This document shows, in pieces, positions 54,958 through 64,000 of a DNA stretch of 64,000 nt; positions within the stretch are counted from its first letter, which is position 1; each line of letters opens with the position of its first letter. The translations under genes and the position numbers were made by a program. Source of the DNA: Chamaecrista fasciculata (Eukaryota; Streptophyta; Magnoliopsida; Fabales; Fabaceae); NCBI GenBank assembly GCA_003254925.1, contig QANZ01048088.1, forward strand, positions 1 through 64,000. Direction: 5' to 3'. The notes under the pieces were generated by a model. That model searched no databases. It was not told the DNA's origin and worked only from the letters and a program-made list of their open reading frames with translations.

Positions 54958-57900
54958 CTAAGGGAAATAAAACTTGAGTTTGGCCATGTTCTAAGCATTT
55001 GGAAGTGGCTTTCCTTCAAAGGTCTCCAGCTTAAAGGCGTTGCCAGGCAGGATTTCTGTAACCCTTTATGGTCCTTCCCAGTTTGGTCCCAGCTTTCCGT
55101 GTCTAGGAACTTTTCTGTTGTTTTCCACAGTTCTGAGTATTAAGTCTCCTACTTTGAGGGTCCTAGGTTTGATTTTGGAGTCATGGTATTTCTTAACCAT
55201 TTGGTTGTAGGCAGCTTACCTTATGGCTGCAACTTCTCTTCTTTCTTCCAAGCTATCCAGCTCTTCGATTCTGGAGTTGGCGTCATTGGTACTTGGATAG
55301 TTGAGTATCCTTTCAGTTGGGACGTTCACTTCGGCAGGTATCACTGCTTCCTGTCCGTATGCCAGGGTAAAGGGCGTTTCCTTTGTGACTGTCTGCTCGG
55401 TGGTTCTGTATGACCATAGAACTGAATAGAGTTCATCAACCCATCTTCCCTTGGCTGACTCCAGTGTCCTTTTGATTCCTTGAATGATGATCCTGTTGGC
55501 CAACTCAACTTGGCCGTTGGTGGCTGGGTGTTCAACCGATGTGGTCTTGTAATGGATTTTCTAGAGCTTGCAAAAGTCTTGGAACTTCTTGCTCATGAAC
55601 TGCGCACCATTATCAGAGATTATTGTGTTTTGTTGGGAATTCAAGGCGCCAAACGCAGCGGAAGCAAGAAATATAAAATTAAAAATTAAATGCACCAGGC
55701 CCAAATTCCCGAACGGATCCGCTAGTTGAATTTAAAACCTGTTAAGATAGTGGTATACCTCACGAGTTCCAATCGGTTTGGTTGTACGGGGCATTTGCTA
55801 GAAGTCCACGTCATGCGTCCTTCGTCCGCCGGTGATCCACACGAACAGTTTTCTAGGCACCAAGGTGCTAGCCTTCCGTTCTTTTCTTCAAAAGAACCAG
55901 GGACCAATCTACAGTGTTTTGAATTCAAGAACTCCTTCTTGAATCAAAAGGTATGAGTGGCGCAAACTGAGAAGAAAACCACAAGAACACTTTCTTATCT
56001 TTCCTTCTCACTAAAACCCTAATTTTAATGGTGGAAATCGAATTTTCCTAACTCCTTAGGCAAAGTCGATTTTTCCTCTCTCTAGGGTTGGGAGTGGCGA
56101 TTTCTCTCTCTCTCTACAAGGAGGAAGACCAAAATCACAAATGAATTCTCTCTCCCTTTAGGCGCCTAGCCCCTAGAGTTTATAATTATATTTAGAGCAT
56201 TATTATAATTCTAAAATTATAATATCATGACTTTATGAATTGAATTTCAAATTAAAATATTACCTTAATATTTAATTTAAATTAAAATCGTAATCTTAGG
56301 GAATCAGATGGAAGATCAAATCTTCCCTTGGGACCCACTAAGCCATGTGCCATATGCCTCTAATTTCCTTTGGAATTTTATAAATTAAAATCATTCATAA
56401 CAATTAGGAAGTCATGATTTTCCAAAGATCATGAGTTAAGATTCAAATCTTTTGATATCTTCATCAAATCTTTTGAATTCAAACTCATGATTTAAATTAA
56501 ATTAATAAAACAATTTTATCAATCTAAATGCCACGAATGAGGTGCCACCCTCAAATAATATTGGGGAATTTTATAAATCAATAATCTCCTAACTTTTAGG
56601 AATCTTATCTGATTTATTTTCCCTAATATTTTAATTGTAAATAATTAATCCCTATTAACTATTCAACAATTATTATATTTAAACTTGTCCCACAAATTTA
56701 AATATTTCACAACTGTAGATTATTTAAGACAAGACTTAATGTCCCAGACATTTTGCTATGTCTTAAATTGTGTCACCGGAGTGACCCACGAATTAACCCG
56801 AATTCGTGTCCCTTTATGCGGTGTCCTGATCCTGCTCATGTGTGACCCAGCAGGCCTCACGTGAAGTTGGCAGCAAGCCATCTCTATGACCTACAAGTCG
56901 TGAGCGGACTCTAGCAAGCCATCACGACTACCTAAAACACGCGAGTTATCGTTTTAACCAAAACGGACTTAACCTTAGTACCACCTTGTCATAGACCCTA
57001 TTGTCACACGATATCTTGGTCATGGATTAGGCACAGGAAAGTCATCCATAATCCAAACCTCAACTTTCTCGATTTCCTGAGTTAGTCCCAATTTCCCGAG
57101 TGGCCACTCTTTTCCTTGGACAGACTCATCGAGGGCGCCAGTTAGATATCTCCCATCTAATGAGGGACAAAATCCCATCTTGGCCAATCCACATTCCTCA
57201 GCACGGCAATCAACCAAACCCGTACCTAGCCCTTATGGCTACCCTGCTACGGGCAACGTTAGACTAAGCCAAAGTCTGACAACTGCAACGCCGGAATAAT
57301 GATGACCTCAGGTCTAAGGCGTCGTGACAGGTGTACAGGAGAGGCAAGCTGATGACTAAACCTATGCAGGACTCTCCGGTTCAGTCCAACAATTTGTAAC
57401 CCTTTACATAATTGCACCATGACTCTCGTCCCAGCATCTAGTGCATGCATCTCTATGCACCGAGGTCATGCTGGTCTTAGTTCATTTTCGCTCCCACGAA
57501 AACAATCGACCAGGGACAGATTTAGATTGATTATCACATAATCAATCACGGACGCTATCATAGTAAACATGCTAATTATGATAACAAAATAATTTATCTC
57601 TATAAATTAATCCAAATGTTCATAACATTTTGCACAAAATGATTGGCCCTAGGGCACAATCTCCAACATGTTTGGGATGCCAAACCTGGTGATGATGTTT
57701 TGCCACACAAACTTTTTCATGGCTTCCGTGGTTATGGACGCCACAGCCTTTGCTTCCACCCACTTTGTAAAGTAGTCTACAACGACTATGAGAAATTTTC
57801 TCTGGTGAGTTGCCATTGGGAAAGGCCCTGCTATGTCTTTCCCCCAAAGGTCAAATGGATCATGTTAGCGTATTTTTGGCATTTCTCGCACGAACGAACA

Positions 57901-58193
57901 ACATTCTCAGCGTCCTACTGGATTGTAGGCCAGTAGTAGCCTGCTCTTTGGATTTTCTTTCGCATCGCCATTGGGCCTTGGTGGCTTCCACACAGTCCCT
58001 CGTGGATCTTTGTCAACACTCTGTTGATCTCGTCTCCTGCTATGCACTTGGCTCCAGGAAGACTGAAGTTTTTCCTGTAAAGGCCACCTTGCTTGATAAA
58101 ATATCTGTCAGATCTTCTTGTGATCTTTCTGGCTTCGTTCTTGTCTAATGGAGGGTGCTGGTGGCCAGATATTTGAATATCGGCGTTCTCCAA
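54958..58193 (-). pseudogene. Tat-lineage integrase, broken and split by a solo LTR
   Basis: On the minus strand: zinc-binding HHCC region (HEGLCGSHQGP, then after a TAG CEKCQKYAN) at about 58060-57860; catalytic core beginning GKDIAGPFPM (57840) with its first Asp; interruption by the solo LTR after GIPNT; then SDNGAQFMSKKF (second Asp), a TAG after FCKL (near 55563), and NGQVELANR with the Glu. The C-terminal part (KVGDLILRTVENNRK, LGPNWEGP, EILPGNAFKLE) ends at the stop 54958-54960. Further stops and frame changes occur near 57790, 55068 and 54975. It would insert element DNA into chromosomes if intact. Confidence 0.85.
55631..57668 (-). mobile_element. Solo LTR, family L long form (2038 bp), TSD TGTTT
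   Basis: On the minus strand it runs from TGTTGGAGATTGTGCCCTAG (57668) to GAATTCCCAACA (55631). TGTTT flanks it exactly at 55626-55630 and 57669-57673. It interrupts the integrase core just before the second catalytic Asp. It is about 340 bp shorter than the other complete copies, mainly in the AT-rich part between 56200 and 56700. Confidence 0.92.
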
Positions 58194-58245
58194 TCGTCTA
58201 CTTCTTCTGTGGGAAGAACATCCTTCTCTAGGATCGACGGCTCCC

Positions 58246-59206
58246 TTAGCGTTGTTTTGATGATGGAGTCTCTATCCCCTTTGGTTGGCTTGGACGCCAA
58301 TTTGGCAAGTTCATCTGCTCTGCCATTGTCATTTCTCGAGATGTGTTGAAACGTAGCTTCGATTTCGCACCCTCGATGATCTTTTTTGCCTTTTCTGCAT
58401 ACTGGATCATCACGGGGTCTTTTGTTTCGTATTCGCCATTCATTTGTTGTATTACCAGTTGAGAATCTCCCAAGATCTCTAGCTTTTTGGCACCAATGTT
58501 CGCTGATAATTTTAGAGTAGCTATCAGAGCCTCATATTCTGCTTGGTTGTTGGTGATCGGGAACTCAATTTCTATCGATTGTTCCACGATGGAGCCATCT
58601 GGGGCTCGCATCACTGCTCCTGTGCCTCACTGTGAGTTTGATACTGCTCTGACAATGTGTACCTTCCACGTCCAATCTTGGGCGTTCTCGGGTCCCGTCA
58701 TGTTGGCTACAAAGTCTACCAACGCCTGCCATTTAATGGCCCTTCTGGGCTCATAGATTATCCCGTATTCTGAGATTTCCATTGACCAGATCGACATTCT
58801 TGCAGCAATGTCAGGTTGTTCTACCATCTGTTTGATGGGTCTGTCTATTTTGACAATGATTTGATACTGCTGGTAGTAGTGTCTCAACTTTCTTGTTCAC
58901 TGAAGTAGCGAGAAAGTTAATTTCTTTTGGCGGTGGTACCGCTTCTCTACTCCTGTTAGTGTTTTGCTGGTGAAGTAGATAGGTTTTTGCTCTTCTCCCA
59001 CTTCTAACACCAGCGCCGAGCTGACTGCTTCATCTGTGGACGCCAGATAGACGTAGATGGGTTTGTCTTTGACTGGAATTACAAGGGTCGGCGGTGACGC
59101 CAAATATTTTTTCAGCTCTTGGAAGGCTTCCTCTCATTCCTGAGTCCATTTGAACTTTTTGTTCGCTTTTAGCGTTTTGAAAAAGGGTAAGCATCTATCG
59201 GCAGTC
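58246..59206 (-). pseudogene. Tat-lineage RNase H domains, broken
   Basis: From the intron acceptor the frame reads TADRCLPFFKTLKANKKF, then ASPPTLVIPVKDKPIYVYLA (the RT-linked RNase H), KLRHYYQQYQIIVKID, and the second RNase H (NSQ-stop-GTGAVMRAPDGSI, NNQAEYEALIATLKLS, LEILGDSQLVIQQMNGEY). TGA stops lie at 59134, 58897 and 58627. The Asp expected in VDG before the third stop is replaced (IVRAVSN), and a frameshift near 58350 moves the last catalytic region (RADELAKLAS) out of frame. Not functional. Confidence 0.8.
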
Positions 59207-59404
59207 CTGAATGTAAAGAGAACTCGTGATGAGTAATACTCGTTTTATTAATGAGAAATTGTGCGTCGTGAGACGGCTTACATGATGACTTGAAAGTAAA
59301 TTGAAATCTGAATAAAGACAGAATTTAAAGACATGACATATTAAGAAGGAAGAAACTAATAGCTAAAAAGCTTTATTGCTGACAAGGCGCTGGGCGCCTT
59401 CTAC
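59207..59404 (-). other. Candidate spliceosomal intron between RT and RNase H (198 bp)
   Basis: Minus-strand donor is GTCGAG|GTAGAAGG (59404) and acceptor is TTCTCTTTACATTCAG|GAC (59207), with a pyrimidine-rich tract. Removing it joins RFLSR to TADRCLPFF, the normal continuous Tat sequence, without loss or gain of a residue. Unspliced, the frame ends at once with TAG. Such introns in pol are known from Ogre-type elements but were described between protease and RT. Confidence 0.65.
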
Positions 59405-60440
59405 CTCGACAGAAACCTATGGAGGGCGGCTAGCCTGCCGTTTAGGCGCTGGACTTCCTTGACCGCTTTTGGAGCTTTCATCTCCAAAATGGCCTTGCAC
59501 TGATCTGGGTTTGCTTCAATTCCTCTGTGGATGAGCATAAATCCCAGGAATTTCCCTCCGTTCACCCCGAAGGCACGCTTTGATGGGTCCAGCTTCATTT
59601 GGTACTTCCTCAGTTGATCGAAGATTTCCTTCAAGTCTTTAGTATGGTTGCCTCCCTCCTTGGTTTTTACCACCATATCATCAACGTACACCTCAAGGTT
59701 CTTCCCGATATAATCTTTGAAGAAAAGATCCATCATCCTTTGGTAGGTGGCGCCAGCATTTTTCAACCCGAAGGGCAAAACTGTGTAACAGTACGTTCCC
59801 AGTTCTGTGATGAAGAACGTTTTCTCGGCGTCCTCAGGATTCATTTTGATCTGGTTATAGCCACTGAAGGCGTCTAGGAAGCTCATAGTCTGGTGTCCGC
59901 ATGTTCCATCCACCAGTTTGTCGATGTTAGGCAAAGGATAATGATCCTTTGGGCAAGCCTTGTTCAGGTCGGTGAAGTCAACACACATTCTCCATTTTCC
60001 ATTAGCTTTTTTGACCAACACCACGTTGGAAAGCCATTCAGGGTACTTGGTTTCCCTGATGAAGCTTGCAGCTAAGAGCTTGCTCACTTCTTCCTTGATT
60101 GTTGTGTGGCGTTCTTGGCCAAACAGCCTCTTACGCTGGATAACTCTGGCTCTTCCATCTGTGTTTAGGCTATGACAGATGAGCTTTGGGTCGGTTCCTG
60201 GCATGTCAGCAGGACGCCAGGCAAAGACTTCTGAAGATGCTTTTAGGAGCTGAATGAGCTCAGCCTTCTCTCCTTCATGGAGAAGCATGTTGATTTGCAC
60301 GGTTTTCTCCGCGTTGTCTCCCAGTTGGATAACTTCCAGGTCACCCATCGGCTTTGGTCTCTGTGCTTCGACCTCGTCTTTGAAATCCTCTACTTCACAG
60401 TTCAGATCCACTACTTCCTTGTCGCTGTCATCAGTTTTGG
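59405..60440 (-). pseudogene. Tat-lineage reverse transcriptase (nearly intact)
   Basis: The frame 60411-59401 has 336 codons before the intron's TAG. It shows VVLVKKANGKWRMCVDFTDL at about 130-149, FLDAFSGY at 178-185 with the first catalytic Asp, LPFGLKNAGATYQ at 212-224 and YVDDM at 242-246 with the paired Asps. It is separated from the gag-protease frame by a 1-nt shift near 60440; read in its own frame the upstream codons continue as TDDSDKEVVDLN. This is the best preserved domain of the element and is diagnostic for Ty3/gypsy. Confidence 0.9.
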
Positions 60441-62427
60441 GCGTTCTCGCCTTCCTTTTCGTTCTTCCTCCTTGGTAGCCTCAAGGCTCACCGCATAGCA
60501 TTGGCGAGCAGTCTTCTGGTTGGTTCTCACCTGCCCCACCCCTTGTGGAGTTGGGAACTTCATTCGCAAGTGTGCGGTAGAGATCACTGCTCTCATCTTA
60601 TTCAGAGATGGGCGTCCAACGAGGACGTTGTACGCTGAGGGCGCCTGCACCACTATGAATTCGATGGTGTTGCTGGTTACTCTAAGATAATCTCCCACCG
60701 TGAGCCTTAGGTCGATTTTGCCAATGGCTGGAATTTGATCCCCAGTGAAGCCTATCAGGTTCCCATAATCTTCCACTGGGATTCCCAGTCGATCGAAGCA
60801 TCTCTTGTACAGGATGTCTGCAGAGGAGCCCTGGTCCGCCATGATCCTTTCCACTGTGAAGTTGCCAATTTGGGCTGTGATTACCATGGGGTCGTCGTAC
60901 TCGCGATTGACTTCCCATAATTCATCGTCAGTGGAAGTTATGGGTTCGACCCATTTCCTCTCAGCAGATGACTCTTTGTAGTCAATTTTCAATATGGATC
61001 TATTCACCTTTCTTCTTTTGTGTGGGGTTCTTGCCCCACTCTTCTCTATGCCTCCTAAAATCATGTGTATTATGCCCGTTGGTTTGTCCTCTTTGGGCGG
61101 TGTACGCCAATCCCCTTTCTTGTCGTTACCGCCTTTGGGCTTCTTCGCCTCTCGGGCATCTTTCTCATCTCTGGTTCTCTTGCTTCCATTCTTTTTGATG
61201 AATTTAGATGGGAGGCGTCCTCGCTGAATGAGGCGCTCTATTTCATCTTTCAGAGTGACACACTCATCAGTAGTCTGTTCTTCGTCCCTGTGGTATCTGC
61301 AGAACTTGCTGGTATCCACGTTCCTTCCCGCTCTTCTAGGGCGTTCTGGGAGTCTCGGAAGGAGATCCGTATTGACAATTTCACGAAAGATTTCGGATTG
61401 ACTTACTGAGAGCACTGTATAGACAGGATGCTTCCCTCTAGGTGGAGATCGGGGACGCCTGTGATGGTCCCTTCCCCTTGAGCTCTCTCTGGCTCTCTCG
61501 GGATTCTTGCTTTGCGGCTTCCTGGTGTCTGGTTCAATTCTTGCGAAGCGATCTCGCTGGGTTTTGTCCAGGTCCTCCTTGGTTATGAATTCTTCAGCCA
61601 TTGAAAGTAACTCTCCCACAGACTTTGGAGCTCTGTGTGTCAGTTCCTTATGGGCGTGGTCTGGTCTGATCACTGCGAGGGAGGAGTAAACCGCTAGTTT
61701 GTCATCAACCTCCTTTATGTTCAAGCAAGTTTTGCTGAACTTTGCCAAGTAATCTCTCAACGATTCTCCTTTGTTCTGTCTGATGTCAGTCAGGACCGCC
61801 ATCCGCTGCTTGTATACTTTGCTGGTCGCAAATCGTTTCTTGAACATATCCTCCAAGTCCCTGAAGCAATAGACTGAGCCTACTGGAAGTTTTGAGAACC
61901 AATCTAGAGCTGGTCCTTCCAGAGTTATTGGAAAAAGTTTGTACCTTTGATGATCTCCCATGTTGGAGATGTTCATGGTCGCCTTAAAGCTGAGCAAATG
62001 ATCGTCTGGGTCTTTCTCACCTGTGTACGGCTTCAGCTTCATTAGCATTTTGTAGTTCTTATCCAGCTCCACCGCCTACACGTGGGGTGCCAGGATTCCT
62101 TCTGCCACTGGGGGCGGATTCATATGTCCTTGTGGATTTGATGGCTGAATAGGGTCGTAAACGCCCGTTGGCTGATATGCCCCGTTCGGTGCTCCTTGGG
62201 TGTAGGCGCCATACCCCGAGTAGTACTGTGGATAGTACCCCTGGGGATAATAGTACCCCTGTGGTGGATATGCGTAGGCTACAAAGGCCATACTTGCTGC
62301 TGGGCGGGCTGGCTGGCGTTTGCCACGTGCGATGCTTGTGGCAGGTTTAGTGGGGCCTGCTGCTTTGGGTTTTCTGGCAGTTGGCTTCCTGAATTTCTGC
62401 TCTCAGGAGTTGATTCTGGGTTGTTGT
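60411..62427 (-). pseudogene. Tat-lineage gag and protease
   Basis: On the minus strand the frame enters from 62427, where LTR 62428 cuts off the N-terminus. A Tyr/Pro/Gln-rich segment (YPPQGYYYPQGYYPQYYSGY) lies at 62265-62205. A single TAG (62076-62078) precedes the 553-codon frame starting 62072: gag core (LKPYTGEKDPDDHLLSFK, ALDWFSKLP, FKKRFATSK), a CxxH...C knuckle (FCRYHRDEEQTTDEC) near codon 265, a basic spacer, and aspartic protease (IMADQGSSADILY) with its catalytic Asp present. The protease tail (NVLVGRPSLNKMRAVIST) ends the conserved part. Gag forms the particle; the protease would mature it. Confidence 0.88.
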
Positions 62428-64000
62428 TGATGGAGATTGTGCCCTAGGGTCAATCATCCTTTAGATATGTTGGGAACATATCAATTAATTTATGGAGATA
62501 AATTAATGGTTATCATATTATTAGCATGTTTACTATGATAACAGTCCATGATTAATTATGAGATAGTTAATCTAAACAGTCCCTGGTCGCTCATTCGAGT
62601 GGGAGCTTGAATTGAACCAAGACCAGCATGACCTCGGTGTATGAGATGCACGCACTGGATGCTGGAACGAGAGTCATGGTGCAATTATGTAAGAGTTACA
62701 AGTTGCTGGACCGACCCGGAGAGTCCTGCATGGGTTCAGTCATTAGCTAGTCTCTCCTGTACAATCTGTCATGATGCCCTTAGACCTGAGGTCTTGACTA
62801 TTCCGGCATTACAGTTGTCAAGCTTTGGCTTAGTCTAACGTTATCCGTAACAGGGTAGCCATAAGGGCTGAGTACGGGTTTGGTTGATTGTCGTGCTGAG
62901 GAATGTGGTTGACCAAGATGGAATTTTGTCCCTCATAGAGATGGGAGATATTTAACTGGGCCCCTCGACGAGTCTGTCCAAGGGAATGTGTGGCCACACT
63001 GGATTTTGGGACTTACTCAGGAGATCGAGAAAGTTGAGGTTTGGATTTTGGATGACATTCCCATGCCTAATCCTTACCGAAATATCGTAGGACAAAAAGG
63101 GATCTATACATGATCGTACTAAGGTTAAGTCGTTTAAAAGGGGGTTTGAAACGATAACTCACGTATCTTGGGTAGTCGTGATGGCTTGCTAGAGTCCGCT
63201 CTCGACTTGTAATTCATGAGATGATTTACTACCAACTATACGTGGGGCCTGCTGGGTCACACACGAGCAGGAGCCAGATGCCAAGCTGGAACACGAATTA
63301 ACCCTAATTCGTGGGTCACATTTGTGACACCGTTTGAGACATAACTTATTGTTGGACATAAAGTCTTGTCTTAAATTAATTATCTACAGATATATTATAT
63401 CTAGATTTGTGAGACAAATTTAAATATATATATATGATAATTGTTAAATAGATAATTGGATTAGGCTATTTACAATTATATTCCTATTTATAATATTAGG
63501 GGAATTATAAATTGGATAATGTTCCTAAGAGTTAGGAAATTATTAATTTATTAAATTCACTAATATTAGGCCTAAATAGGATGAGGTTGGCGCCTCATAT
63601 ATAAAAGGAATTTAATTAATAAAAATGTTTTATTAATTAAAGTCATGGCTTGAAATTTGAAATTCAAATGAGATTTGATCTAGATTTCAAATGGATGAAT
63701 TAAATATATTAAAGTAATATTTTAATTCATGACTTATAGGGCAAGTCGAAAATTCTAGGTCCAATTGGATTTAAATATTAATGTAATATTTTAATTCAAT
63801 TATCTAGAGTTTGAGACTTGGTGAGATTGACTTAAAGATATTCTGGGAATTCTTTAATTCAATATTGTTGGGATATAACAAATTAGTTATAACTATCTAA
63901 GAGTTAGTTAGTTATTTTTATTTGTTAAATTCAACAAGATAATAGGGGAGAGAGAGGCGCATGAGAGGGAGAGAGATTTGGAAAGATTTGATCTTCCAAA
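62428..64000 (+). mobile_element. LTR family L, long form, 5' part (runs off window)
   Basis: It starts TGATGGAGATTGTGCCCTAG at 62428 and matches, inverted, the LTRs at 49916-52302 and 44579-46956, including the central block with CTGGACCGACCCGGAGAGTC and GTCTTGACTATTCCGGCATT. The candidate target duplication on the left is GTTGT (62423-62427). Its right end is outside the window, so solo status is unproven. It interrupts the Tat gag. Confidence 0.85.

Noticed and set aside
1..64000. CRISPR arrays, bacterial operons, rRNA or tRNA genes
   Set aside because: No spaced direct repeats of that type, no ribosome binding sites or bacterial gene spacing, and no complete tRNA or rRNA. The primer binding sites are tRNA-complementary, not tRNA genes.

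Overview
The window looks like nuclear DNA of a flowering plant, probably a eudicot. It is AT-rich, holds almost no host genes, and is packed with nested LTR retrotransposons, solo LTRs, LINE fragments, CACTA/Mutator/hAT-type DNA elements and foldback MITEs. One scaffold gap (38737-39512) and a single N (24265) show it is an assembled contig. Species cannot be assigned from sequence alone.

The only host gene I can support is a dormancy-associated/auxin-repressed (DRM1/ARP-type) gene on the minus strand (6690-8462). Its second intron is filled by a foldback element, and a Mutator-type MITE with a perfect 9-bp target duplication lies just beyond its promoter.

Layout. 1-1018: 3' part of a copia-type LTR (family L) inserted in an older copia element (RT/RNase H remnant 1019-1707, 3' LTR 1948-2963). 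2964-5560: copia LTR remnant (family X) and an hAT-type MITE. 5560-9435: DRM gene and MITEs. 9436-10852: 5'-truncated LINE. 10853-17248: AT-rich, with foldback elements built from repeated modules and a minisatellite. 17249-26100: an Athila-like LTR family (Y) with a tRNA-Asp-type primer binding site, interrupted by a one-ended CACTA element, then a gag-like low-complexity protein gene. 26100-31357: MITE, LTR remnants, a Pack-MULE-like element, another Athila-type LTR/PBS and a tandem repeat. 31358-35924: decayed copia element with its 3' LTR. 35972-41818: a second family-Y element on the minus strand with the assembly gap inside. 41819-48032: LTR X, two LINE fragments and a solo LTR. 48033-62427: one large Tat-lineage Ty3/gypsy element on the minus strand (gag, protease, RT, RNase H, integrase) with an antisense additional ORF on the plus strand, split by solo LTRs at 49916-52302 and 55631-57668. 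A further LTR of the same family enters at 62428 and runs off the window.

Most interesting: (a) a GT-AG intron candidate that restores the reading frame exactly between RT and RNase H of the Tat element; (b) LTR family L, whose members carry an extra noncoding block of about 1.4-1.6 kb absent from the 652-bp LTR of the copia element, with three copies as solo LTRs bearing perfect 5-bp target duplications; (c) the family-Y retroelements, which pair a Tyr/Asn-rich gag-like protein with LTRs holding regularly sized 39-40-bp GC-rich inverted-repeat modules; (d) a CACTA element ending in TGC at both borders but with only one terminal inverted repeat, sitting inside a primer binding site; (e) an ACGT (G-box) cluster upstream of the Tat antisense ORF.

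All coding retroelements here carry stops, frameshifts or catalytic substitutions. None looks autonomous as it stands.
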